Origin: Gordionus sp. m RMFG-2023 | Taxonomy: Eukaryota > Nematomorpha > Gordioida > Chordodea > Parachordodidae | Length of the DNA: 64,000 nucleotides | NCBI RefSeq assembly: GCF_954871325.1 | Contig: NC_088778.1 | Location: 14,411,666-14,475,665, forward strand | Direction: 5' to 3' | Part shown: positions 49,601-61,600 of the stretch, in pieces | How the letters are laid out: every line of letters starts with the position of its first letter | Position numbering within the stretch: position 1 is the first letter of the stretch | Notes under the pieces: model-generated | The model's input: the letters and a program-made list of their open reading frames with translations, nothing else | The model's database searches: none | What the model was told of the DNA's origin: nothing | Translations under genes and position numbers: made by a program

Positions 49601-52600
49601 ATGTTAGATTTATTAAACAATTTATTAAATATTACGAATAATACGTTTTATTCGAATAAATGATTATTCGTATTATGATAAAACAAATAATTTATTATTC
49701 GAATCGAATCGAATTATTTTTGAATAGGCCTAGTTAGCAACAATGTTTTTTTTCTTCTGGCAATGTTATATTTTCAACTTTATATTATTTTTTGAGTGTG
49801 TTTTTTTGAATTTAAATATCTGATTTTACCAGAAATATATTGCATTTGTTTGGAATACCTACTTTATGAATTCCAGATAATTTTGCCATAAACTTTTAAA
49901 CTTACTCTAATTTATATTCTTTTTTCCATTAATTTTTTTATAAAAATTATAAATGACTCAAAGGTTACAACAAAATTGTTTAGAATTCATAAGATAGGTA
50001 TGCTAAGCATGCTGGAATACATTTCCAATAAAATCATATTTTTAAATTTAAAAAAGCACTCAAAAAGTGATTTAAAGTTGAAAAAATAATACATTTCCAG
50101 AAAAAACACATCAACCACTAACATATATACTCACAATTAATTGTTATTTTAATATAGTATTTCATTTTGAATTAATAAAGGTATTGGATTAAGAGAAACT
50201 TATTTCTTCATTGAAATTGACACAGGCCATTTAGATTTAGCTTGTAAATATTATATTAATGGAAGAATTTAAAAATCCTGTACATTTATTTAATTGTTAA
50301 ATAAAAATATGATAATTTGTAGATGTTGGATTAAAAGATTCTTGAAAAATTTGCACTGCAGAGACATGAGTGTTTGTTTGGTTTAAAAAGATTCTCTTTT
50401 AACTGCATGGGTCCATTTACTTAAAAGAGCTATATTGGTAATTGAAAACCTAAATAATTTATAAAATAATAATCATTTTTATTCAAAGCAGTTAGGAATA
50501 AAAATAATAGAAAAATAATCAGATATTAACATTATGTCTGTAAATTTAAAAATTGTAATAAATAATATTAATATTAATTATAGAATTACATTTTTACTCA
50601 TGATATATATTATAATTCAGATTTTTAATTTTCACTATATAAAGATTGTTAAAGGCTTAAGAAAATTTAAGAATGTAATTATTAGTAAAAACAAAAAATA
50701 TATAAATAAATGCTCACACATATGGAAGCAAAAATAATTAAAATGTAGACAAAGCATTATTGAAAATTCTTTTATTACTCCTTTTGTTATTTTAATTATT
50801 TTTGCAAACAAAATAATTTTATATGGATGAGTTTTAATTTAATCGTCAATATGTTTCATTAAATCATCACAACACTGTATATGCGATTTAAATAAAAAAA
50901 TAAAAAGTTTCATAAATACAATGAAAATCATTATAAATAAACATAGACTTATTAATGAATGTTGTATCTTAGCAAATAGCTGTCAATTGAGCTATTTTTT
51001 TATAACATTATAAAATTGAGCGTTAAGCACATGTTACTATCTATGGACAATTTATATACTCGGAGGAATTGTCCACTGGTCAAGGATGTTCATTAATTAA
51101 TAGTAACATTGATCGCTCTAATAGATTTTGATTATACCATCCTTTTTTAAAAAGAAAACCTAATAAATATACTTAGATGAAGATCCATTCAGATGTTGAT
51201 TCACTTTCACTAGAATCTTCCACTTTTATAACAAATCTAAGGTTAATAAGCTTTTTTAGAATTTAAATATAAAAAGGAAGTTGATAATATGTTGAAAATG
51301 TTGTAAACTAGCAATATTAAAATTTTAAAATGTGATTGAAATTTATAGATATAGTCTATAACAATTCGGAGAATTTTAGCAATGTACTATTACTAGTAAT
51401 AACTATCACATTATTTTATAAGGAAGACTTCAGTTCAGATTAGTAAATCATTAATGGTTTATGTTCAATGAAAAAAAGCTGATTTAAAGGTTCAGTTTGC
51501 ATCCCTGATTGTAATATTAATTTTAAAAAGCAGAATTTTGTATACATAGTTCCACGAGGTTGGTCCAGTCATCGTATTTAAAAATAACTTTTGGCATGAC
51601 CCCAAATTTTTTTGCCTAAATGAGTAAAAACACTTTGAAGATCACAAATAAGCAAACTAGCAGATTTAATTAAAATCATATTTTATCATTCTTTTTAAAA
51701 AAAATTTTATAAATAAATCGTTGTCTTAGTTATAATACAATTGCAATTTCCCAATTAATATATGTTCATATTTACACCTAGGTATGGGACTTAAATTATC
51801 TGCCTAAATTGAAAAATAGCATTCAAACATTTGCATCGGTTGCTCGAGTTAAATGGAGACCACATAATAAATACCAGATAGCTAGTATTGCATTAGTGTT
51901 TGATTTTAATATCAATATATGGGATATACGGAAACCTTATATATCTCAATTTATTTTTAATGAACATAAAGATGTGGTGACAGGTAAAATATAATTTTGT
52001 ATTTGTTATAAATGCCTCCCATTAAACCCTATATATGTTAGGCATCCAATGGAGAGGCATTGAATATTCTCAGCAATCGATTGTGTCTTGCGGAAAAGAT
52101 GCATTGTTATTTGATCATAAATTTTACAATTATTCTTATATATACGATCACCTACCCACTTCCTCTCCACTTAACTCTTACTCATTTTCGCCTCCGGCCT
52201 CTGAAAAAGTCTTAAAAAATAAATCGTTCAATCTTATACTTACCAATAAGATATTTACTAGACGCAAAAGTGCTGATACCAATATCCAAGCTAAACTTTC
52301 CCCGTTCATGATTAATTCTGCCAATATCTTGACGAATAAACTATTATCAACACAACCAATTAAAGAAGATAATTACGGGTTATATGCCTCTCATCCAAGA
52401 GCCGGGATACAACCCTCCATCAAAGCGACTCCTATAGCTTTATCCTTTGATACCACTGGTAAATTGATATCCACATATCGATCTAGTAAATCTAGTAATC
52501 AACACATTAATTTGGCTCATCCCGAAGATGATCTGAAAATTGAACTTATCAGATATATAATTCAACCTGCTTTCAAATATTATGAGGAATGGCTCGTCAA

Positions 52601-55600
52601 AGTGCATCCCATAGATGGATTTCACTTAGAAAATAAAGATAACCCCTTAAAAATACTTGATGATTACAATCAACGTATGCCACAAATCCTTCAAAATTTA
52701 ATAAAGATAAAAAATATAAATTCCAATGAAAAATATTACAGAATATCCGATATATCTCAACAAACGTCTCCTAAAATATGTGCGTTAGACTCCATTGGTG
52801 ATATTATTGTTAATAATGATAATAAAACAATAATTCAACGCCCTAAAACGCTGTCCTTAGGTAGTATAAGCAAATTCGATCGAGATAAAAAGTCGAAAAT
52901 CTATGTAAATTCCGCGGCCAATCAGTTTCTTTCGACTATCCCTTCCAATTATTCAATGCATTCATTCTCTTCAATCGACGAATTTCATATTGGCGATCAG
53001 CAGAATATACAACAATGCAGTGAATCATCCGATTTTAAGGTTGTCAACGATCACAGCTTGATGAGGATATACCAAAATTACGATAAAGATGTAATACCTC
53101 GGATAATATTATTAAATATTATACCAATTCAATTCATTATCTATCGAAAATTTAATACTTTTATTCATACAATCATGCGTAATTTGAATTAAATAATTAT
53201 TATGCCTACTGATCATATTTGTAGGACTACACCACTCCACGCTTTAACCGACCGATCTGAGATTCATAAAAGACCTATTGATGATTTTTGTATAAAATTA
53301 TATATTTATCTTACTTAATTTGTATAGGTAAGATAACAATAGAAAGGTCGATTAACGTTTGTATAAGGACTGGTCCTGGTCCACTTCTTTACGCTGCGTT
53401 TAAACGCCTTGGTTGAAAGGAGATAAAATTCTCACTTTATCATTGCAAGCGTTTTAAACATAGAGTTAGAGTGGACAAGGCATAAGAGTTAGTCAAATCC
53501 TTTATACTTTTTCTCTATAAAATCAATCCTCCTCTGGGAAATTTGATGAATCTTTATTAAAATTCTTTAGGAGATTTACCCTTCACTGGAAATTTGCAAA
53601 AAGTATACTTTGACCCTTTATCTTCATCTTCTTCTCCGTTTTATGGCGATTTCCAGGTTTATCCCGGTAGGCCAGTTTTCCCTCTGATTTTTCTTTTCCA
53701 TTTTTGACGGTCCTGAGCATCAATACTTGTAAGATTCATGCTTCTCATATCCGCCGCTATCACATTTGTCCACGTCATCTTGGGTCTTCCTCTAGGTCTT
53801 GATCCTCCTACTTCCATCATTGTGCATCTCTTTACCCAGTCGTCTCTTGTTATACGTTCCACATGCCCATACCATCTTAGTCTATTTCGTCGCATTACCA
53901 TACCAATCATTTCTATACCTAATCTTGCTCGCAATTCCTTGCTAGTTTTTCTCTTCAGAGATACCCCACACATCCATCTAACCATCCTCATCTCTGTTCT
54001 TTCTAATTTGGTTTCGTGAGTTGCTTTCATTGCCCATGTTTCACCGCCATAAACTAAACAACTCCTCACACAGCTTACGTAAACTTTCCCCTTTAACTTC
54101 AGAGAAACTTTTTTATTTGTAAGAATAGACGACATCTCTCTGAACTTCTTCCAAGCTTGTCTGATCCTTGCAACAACGGCAGAATCTACACCACCATCTG
54201 CGTTTAGCATATCACCTAAATAACAAAACTTATCCACTTTTTCTAGGGTTAACCCATTGCCAATATCCAGACCACCATTTTTTAGGTTATCATTATTATT
54301 TATCCCTTTCATGCATGTTCTACAAATAAAGGTCATTCTTTCTAACATCAAACTGCCTTTTTTCCCGCTACATCTTTTATGTACCCATTTCTGGCATCTG
54401 GTGCATTGGATAGAATTTCTAGCAACTCCTTTCCCACATACACCACAAGGCCACTTACCGGATTCTTCCATCTTTAGATTTTCTCCACCAATCATCACCT
54501 TTGTTTTTGATGCATTCATTTTCAGGCCCTTTGCTTCCATAGTCATCTTCCATTTACTAACTTTATCCCTCAATTCTCCCTCACTATTTTCCATTAATAC
54601 AAGGTCATCTGCATATAATATCTCCCAGGGAAGTCCTTCACGCATTTCTCTAGCCACCACATCCATTACTAAGATAAATAATAATGAACTCAGCACGGAT
54701 CCTTGATGAAGTCCTACCTTCACCTCAAAGCTGTCACTATCACCATAATCCGTCCGTACTGCTGTTTGTGCTCCAACATACATTGCCATCACTGCGGTAA
54801 CCAACCATTCCTCCACACCGGATTTTCTCAAGGCCCATCTTGTAATCTCACGCGGCACCCTATCAAATGCTTTCTCCAAATCAACAAACGCATAATAGAG
54901 TTTCTTTTCCTTAGCAAGATACTTCTCCTGAATTTGTCTCACCACAAAAATTGCATCTGTCGTGCCTTTTCCCGACGTAAAACCAAACTGCATTTCATCA
55001 ATTTTAATTTGTTCCCTTAACCGCTTCTCTAACACTCTCAAATACTTTCATTGCATGTTCCAAGAGTTTAATAGCTCTGTAAGACCCGCAATCTAAAGGA
55101 TCACCTTTCCCTTTGTATACTGGGATAATTATACTTCTTCGCCAGTCCTCGGGAATAGTACCTTCTGTGACAATTTGATTTGCTAAATTCATTAACCATT
55201 CAATCCCTAAATCATCAGAACCTTTAAACATTTCTGATACCACCATCGTTAAACCCGATGCCTTCCCTTTCTTCATCTTTTTCACTGCTCTCTTTATCTC
55301 GTCCTTGCCAAATTTACACCCTGGACCTTCTACCTTTGCACAACTAATAGGGGAGACAGGGGTAAAACGATAGGCATTTTGCATATTTACCATAAAAATT
55401 TTAAACAAGAGTCAAACACAACAAATTATAGATCAATGTGTAGCCCCATTCCTCTTCTACAAGATAAAAAAAAGTGTAGCCCTCTATCTATAATATTTTA
55501 GGAGCTATGATTAGTTATGTAAAACTACTCATTTTCGCCATTTTACCCTGGGTACAGGGTAAAATGGATAAGCACTAGGGTAAAGTGGTTAAAATAATAT

Positions 55601-58600
55601 TTGACACATATTTATTGTTTTATTTAACAAATATTACAAATTTAAGATTTATATATGATTTTTATTTAAAAACTAATCGATACAATAAGGACTTGTAAAA
55701 TAATTATCATAATTAGCACATTTAGAATGTGCCCATTCAAGGCACATTGTACATTTTAGCCATTCATCGCCCTCGCGACTATTTTTATAGTTTTTATTAC
55801 AAATAACACATAAACAATTATTTTTTGATTTCTTTTTTTTCTCTGTATTAATAATTTTTTTTTATAAGGTGTAGATGTTAATATTTCTGAATTCTTTTTT
55901 TAGATATTTTATCCGATGAAATATTGAATAATTTTGGAATAGGTATTATAGATGAAGGATTGAATACTTTATTATAATTTTTTGAGCATGATGGTAACAT
56001 ATCATGATAAGGTTCATCAATATCATCTGGAACATTTTCGTTCAATAATATAGATAAATCACTATCATTATTTTGAGTCACTGTAAGATTTTGAGTCACT
56101 GTAAGATTTTGAGTCACTGTAAGATTTTGAGTCACTGTAAGATTTTGAGTCACTGTAATATTTTCATCATTATTTTCAAATTCAATATTTGAGCTAGCAT
56201 TTGAATTATTACAGCAGATATAATCTTGTTCTGTAAATATATTTGGGTTTAAAGGAAATATGCCACATGATAACAACCCATTTAATATATTATTTGGTGT
56301 CACTGCCCTTGGTATTTCATTTTTTAACACTCCTGGAATATCATAAATCTGAAATTGTTGCCCACATGATTTCTCATCCATGTGTCAATAGCTCCATTAT
56401 AAAACTTTTTCAATGGCCCATAAACTGCTTTGTCTAATGGTTGGAGTTTATGCGAGCAATGTGGTGGAAGTGTTAGAATAACAATCCCATTGGAGCGACA
56501 ATAGTTTATAACGGAAATTGAACAATGAGAGCTATGGTTATCTAAGATTAATAAGACATTTTTCTCATTGGATGCACTAGAATATTTTTTAAAGTGTTCC
56601 AAAAAAGATAAAAATTCCTCCTCTTGCATCCAACCCGATGCGTTTCCCACACCCTTAGATCCAATAGGCCCATCACGAATAAAGTGATCTTTGTATCGTT
56701 TTCTTGGAAAAATAAAAAATGGTGGAATGCTATGGCCTATAGCATTGATGGCTAAACATATTGTAACTAACGTTCCTCTTTCTCCTGACGTTATAGAGCC
56801 GACTTGTTTGGCACCCTTCTGTGCTATAATTTTTGCAGGAGTTTGAACGGTGGTGAAACCACTTTCATCTGCATTCCATATATTATGTGGTTCAAAGTTA
56901 TAAGAATTATATAGCTTAATTAAATTTTCAAAAAATTTATTGACATTTGTGGGATTGAAGCCATATGCTCTTGCTAGACTAGTAGCTTCAGGGGTACGAA
57001 TCGAAAGTTGGGAATGTCGTTTTCTAAACCCCATAAACCAGTCCTCTCCAGCCATACCATTAGTTGTCCAGCTTTCTGGGAAAGATTTGCCATATTCTTT
57101 AGCAAGCTGATATGCAAATCCTCTTATCTTGTTTATTTATAAAATAAAACAATTTCATTTTAATAATTAACAATACCAGTTCCATAGAGTTAAAATGATA
57201 TATAATTAATTAAATAAATTGAATTAATTTCATAATTTTAATAATGCTCAATTGGTAACTTTAATATTAAATATCAATATTTATTTGATTATAATAAATG
57301 AATGAAAAATTTAATGTGAATAATTTTATATTTTAACCGTTTTACCCATAACAGCTTTACCCCTAGGTGACATATATTATATATATCGTTATTGCGTGAC
57401 TTCTAATATAGCTAAAGATGTCAGATAAATTTTATTTTATAGTTAATACATTAAGGAACATGTGTGCCAAGTTTTGAATCCTGAGGATATGTAAATTTTA
57501 CTAAAAGCAAAATATACTAGAGATTGATTTTTATATTTTTTGGGTAAAAAACAGTTTTTTGACAAAATATATAAAACCAGGTAAGTTTTTTAAAAGATGA
57601 ACATAGGTAAGAAATTAGATATAAAAATACATCTTCACACCAAATTTAAGGTCTTTATACTCAATGGTTAAAAAGTTATTCGCGTTAACATTGTTACCCC
57701 GTCAATCGCTTTACCCCGGTCTCCCCTATTATTATTCCATTCATTTTCTTCATTCAAAAGTCCTTTCATGTAAATCTTCCAGGTGTTCTTAATACCACTA
57801 CTATCAATCGTCATTTTTCCTTCCATATTTTTCAAACACTTTACACCTATCACATCCTGCCTCTTTTTTGACATCTGTTTTGCCATTCGAACCATATTTC
57901 CAATTCCATCAGCGCATTCCATTTCTTTAGCAAACTCATGTCTTTTTTCTTCTTGAGCCTTCGCTATTAATTTCTTAGCATTTCTTTTAGCCATCTTGTA
58001 AATATCATTATCACTATTTTCTTTGCTATTATACCATACTTTGAAACACCTCCGTTTCTCATCTACGGCTTTCGCTACGTCCGGGTTCCACCACCAAGTC
58101 TCCTTATGTCTAGGCGGCCCTTTTGTCCATCCACATACCTCCTCAGTTGTCATTACCCAGGCTTTCTTCATGGCTTCCCACTTGTCATTCACCCCAGATG
58201 CTTGTGCCACCGCCGCCTCCCTAATCGCCAATGCCATATTGAATTGACGTCTAGCATTCTCCTCCTTCAATTTCCAAACCTTCAGCCTTGGGACAAACTT
58301 TCTTTTAGCGACCCTGGCACCTTTAAGAGTGAGATCTCCTACAACTAGTCGATGCTGATTTATACATTCCTCTCCCGGTATCACTTTCACATTTTTTACT
58401 ATACATCGATCACATCTCCTTAATAACAGGTAATCCACAGCACTTTTGGTACTACCCGACTTATAAGTCACCAGCTTCTCTGATTCTTTCTTAAACATTG
58501 TATTACAGACAACCATATCCATAGCATCACTAAAATCTAAAATCCTCTCTCCTTCCAAATTTCTCATGCCGTAACTGAACCCTCCATGTACTCCTTCATA

Positions 58601-61600
58601 ACCCTCACTACTCGCTCCCACATGTCCATTCAGATCACCAGCCAGGATAATCCCCTCTTCATTTGCCAGTCTCGATGTCACCCCCAATAGACTGTCCCAA
58701 AATATATCTTTCTCTTCTTCACTTCTTCCAACCTGAGGAACATATGCCGAGATAATATTATATAGCTTTCTACCAAAAATCATCTTGATAACCATTATCT
58801 GGTTGTCTAGCCTTCTCACTTCAACTACTTTGTCTACCAATTTCTCCGCAACCAATACCCCAACTCCGGCCTTACCATCATTACCTGCTTGCCAAAAGAA
58901 TTTATACTTTTCGCTAGTCTTGCCAATCATTCTGGTCCCATTTCCTTTCCATCTAGTCTCCTGTATGCAGCACACATCTATATGTCTTCTGTGCAATACA
59001 TCGACGACTTCTCCCGCTCTTCCCGTCATACTCCCAACATTCCATGTCGCGACCCTAACTCGATCACCCGTAAACTGGTTTCTCCACTTTTTATCAGGTC
59101 GTTTATGGCCGTCATAAGTTTCATTTTCATGTATAGTGGTTCCACCAGGTTTCCCATCCTTCTTTTTGTCGTAGGCGGATGAGGAGGCCCACGGGGTACT
59201 TTGGGCTGTACCCCGCCCATGCTTTGTTGTAACCATAGGGAAATTTTGTAGCAAGGTTTTTACAATCGGATGCCCTTCCTGACATCAACCTCTTTAAGTG
59301 GTTTTTACACCCCGTCGAGGAGACGGTGATCCTATTCTAGACCCAGATCACAGGGAACCTTTTAGACCTCCATTTGCCGCCAAAAGACGTTGCCACTCCT
59401 CCGCCATGATGAGGCTGAAGGTAGGATTTTGGGAGAGACTTTGACCCTTTATAAGTGATATATTTTTATCACGCCTTTTAAATATCTAATTCTTTTCAGT
59501 ATGGATCGAAATTTTTAAAAAAATACATTTTTTAAATATTTTATTTATCTAGTTTTAAAATAAATAATATATCAAAATTAATATTGCTCAATGCTCATTG
59601 ATATTATAAATAGACATTAGGCAATGACCCACATTTTAACGTTTTAATTTAGAAAATCGATATTAGATCGGTTCTTTAAACATTAATATCGGGGTTAGTC
59701 AAAATATTTTGGATATTTATTATAATAGTCTTCCTTAGACTGGATGCTAACTTGCGCCAAAGAATACGATTTGATAAGGTTCAGAGATGATAGCGATGTT
59801 CTCACTAAAATTGAAATTAATTCTGGAGTTTACAACCCTAGCGACAATAAATGCGTCTTTTATCAAGTTTGTGAACATAACGCAGATATAGCTATGTCAA
59901 TTAAACGTATATCGGTAGCTAAATTATGGCGTATGCTGCCTCTTTTATACTGCGACATAGATGATTATATATCGTACATAAAACTTACGAAGACTAAAAT
60001 ATGTTTATATACCTATATATATCTATATGCATTATATACTATATTATATTGTGTGAATTTTACTATAGAAAAATTTATTTACGAGAGAATATTTTCCAAA
60101 ATTGTTACAAGCTATAATTTTTAGATCTAATTATAGAAATTAACAAGACATCTTTTTTAAAAATCTTAATTTAGGAATGAATTAATTTTTAAAGTTGTTT
60201 TTTTTTATCGAAAGCTATAGTTCTTGGCTCGCTTTGAATTTAATGCTTTCTTCATGCCCTTACCATATCGAATGTTTAATTTTTTTGATTTAAAATAAAC
60301 TATATTTTATGAATTAAAATAAATTATGTGTCCAATTTAATGCCCAATTATTGAGAATGGAGGAACTAAATTTTTAAATTGACAATAGAAGGTCGGGACT
60401 CCTTTGTTGTTTTTGCTGAGTTTTATTTTAATTTGTAAACATTTATGCATGGTTATAGATGAAATAGAAATATATCAATATTATAATAAATATTTATGCG
60501 TAAATTTTTTTATTTTATCGATATAGGCTTCCCTTTCTTGGCTCAAAATGCATCAATCAATAAGTTTTTATTCTTTGATATTATAGTATTTTACCTTGTA
60601 AAGTATTTCAAACTTGAAAATATCATTTTATATTTATATTTTACCAGTTTATCATGATTGCTATTTTACAAGGTAAAATTTTAGTAATTAATTAACTTTT
60701 ATATTACTAAGGGAAAACAACGATTCAATATTGTTTAATCATAGCCCTTCGCAAACAGTCGCAAATGATGACAATGACACAAAAAACCATCATAATTTAG
60801 AGATTAATAATGTAGAAAACGATACGATGGTGGAAGTAGCTAGTATATTTTTTAAAAATTTAATACTAGTTTACATTTATTTTTTTTAAAAAAGAAATTT
60901 GATGATAATATCATCAAGAATGCAATAAAAATATTTATATTGGTTAGATATCTTGTAATGTTGGTAAAAAATAAGTTAACTTAAGTTTGTTATTAAATTA
61001 ATAAGTCACTTTTTGTTATCACCCAAATAACATGTAAATTAATTTCTTAGAAAAATCACAAGACTGATACTTTTTTTAAAAAAAGAAAATTTCACTCGCA
61101 AACGTTATTGTAAGGGTTATGACGTGAATTTTTTTCATCACGTTGAATCAACATCCTTGACTGAGAAAAAACAAAAAGAATATAGTATAAATTCTATGGC
61201 ACACATTTTTGACAATAACGAGACGATTTTACCAAGGGAAGGATTTGATTTTATAGAAGAACGATGGTGGGAAGATTCAGATATATCAGATAATCATAAT
61301 GACGCTGAAGATAATATCGATAAAAGTGATCCAGAATTTCCTCACAATCAGGCACATATTAAAAATGCAAGTTAGTAACAATCACCATTTTTTAACTTGG
61401 TACCAATATGAGTAATTATTAATTATACTAGTTTATTTATATTATTTACTCCTTTCTTAATAAGAGGTATTATGATCGCTTGTTAATTTTTATTGAAGGA
61501 TTTATTATATTATTAAGCAAAATTTTAATTCATCTTGAATATAACATTTCAGCAAGGTTGGGAAAAATTATCTTTTAAAAGCAATTGAAAACTAATTACA

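Larger units (their letters stand above)
55350..57726 (-). mobile_element. Complete pogo-type DNA transposon nested in the LINE
   Basis: Flanked by TA at 55348-55349 and 57727-57728, with 24-bp inverted ends GGGGAGACAGGGGTAAAACG and GGGGAGACCGGGGTAAAGCG (two mismatches over the first 20). Length 2377 bp, usual for pogo/Tigger elements. It sits exactly inside the LINE coding frame, so it moved after the LINE. The transposase is on the minus strand. Confidence 0.9.
53622..59437 (-). mobile_element. Full-length RTE-like LINE with 15-bp target duplication
   Basis: ACTTTGACCCTTTAT stands at 53607-53621 and 59438-59452, a clean target-site duplication. After removing the pogo insertion and its TA duplication the LINE is about 3.44 kb, an RTE-type size. 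The 5' end (59437) starts CTCTCCCAAAATCC with a short ATG-containing leader. The 3' end runs into GGAGAAGAAGATGAAG, a short A/G-rich tail of the RTE sort. Coding: 59254-57729 with endonuclease, then 55345-55004 and 55041-53659 with RT, a PHD-like finger and a C-terminal domain. It inserted antisense in WDR24 intron 4. Confidence 0.88.

Noticed and set aside
53225-53327. Possible extra WDR24 exon reading TTPLHALTDRSEIHKRPIDD
   Set aside because: The acceptor is good and GC is raised, but the frame does not reach the strong GTAAGA donor at 53328 and nothing matches WDR24.
53738-55020. Open frames on the plus strand opposite the LINE
   Set aside because: They are shadows of the antisense LINE coding sequence, which carries clear RT motifs.
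58023-59182. Plus-strand frames opposite the LINE endonuclease
   Set aside because: Mirror frames of the endonuclease ORF; no motifs of their own.
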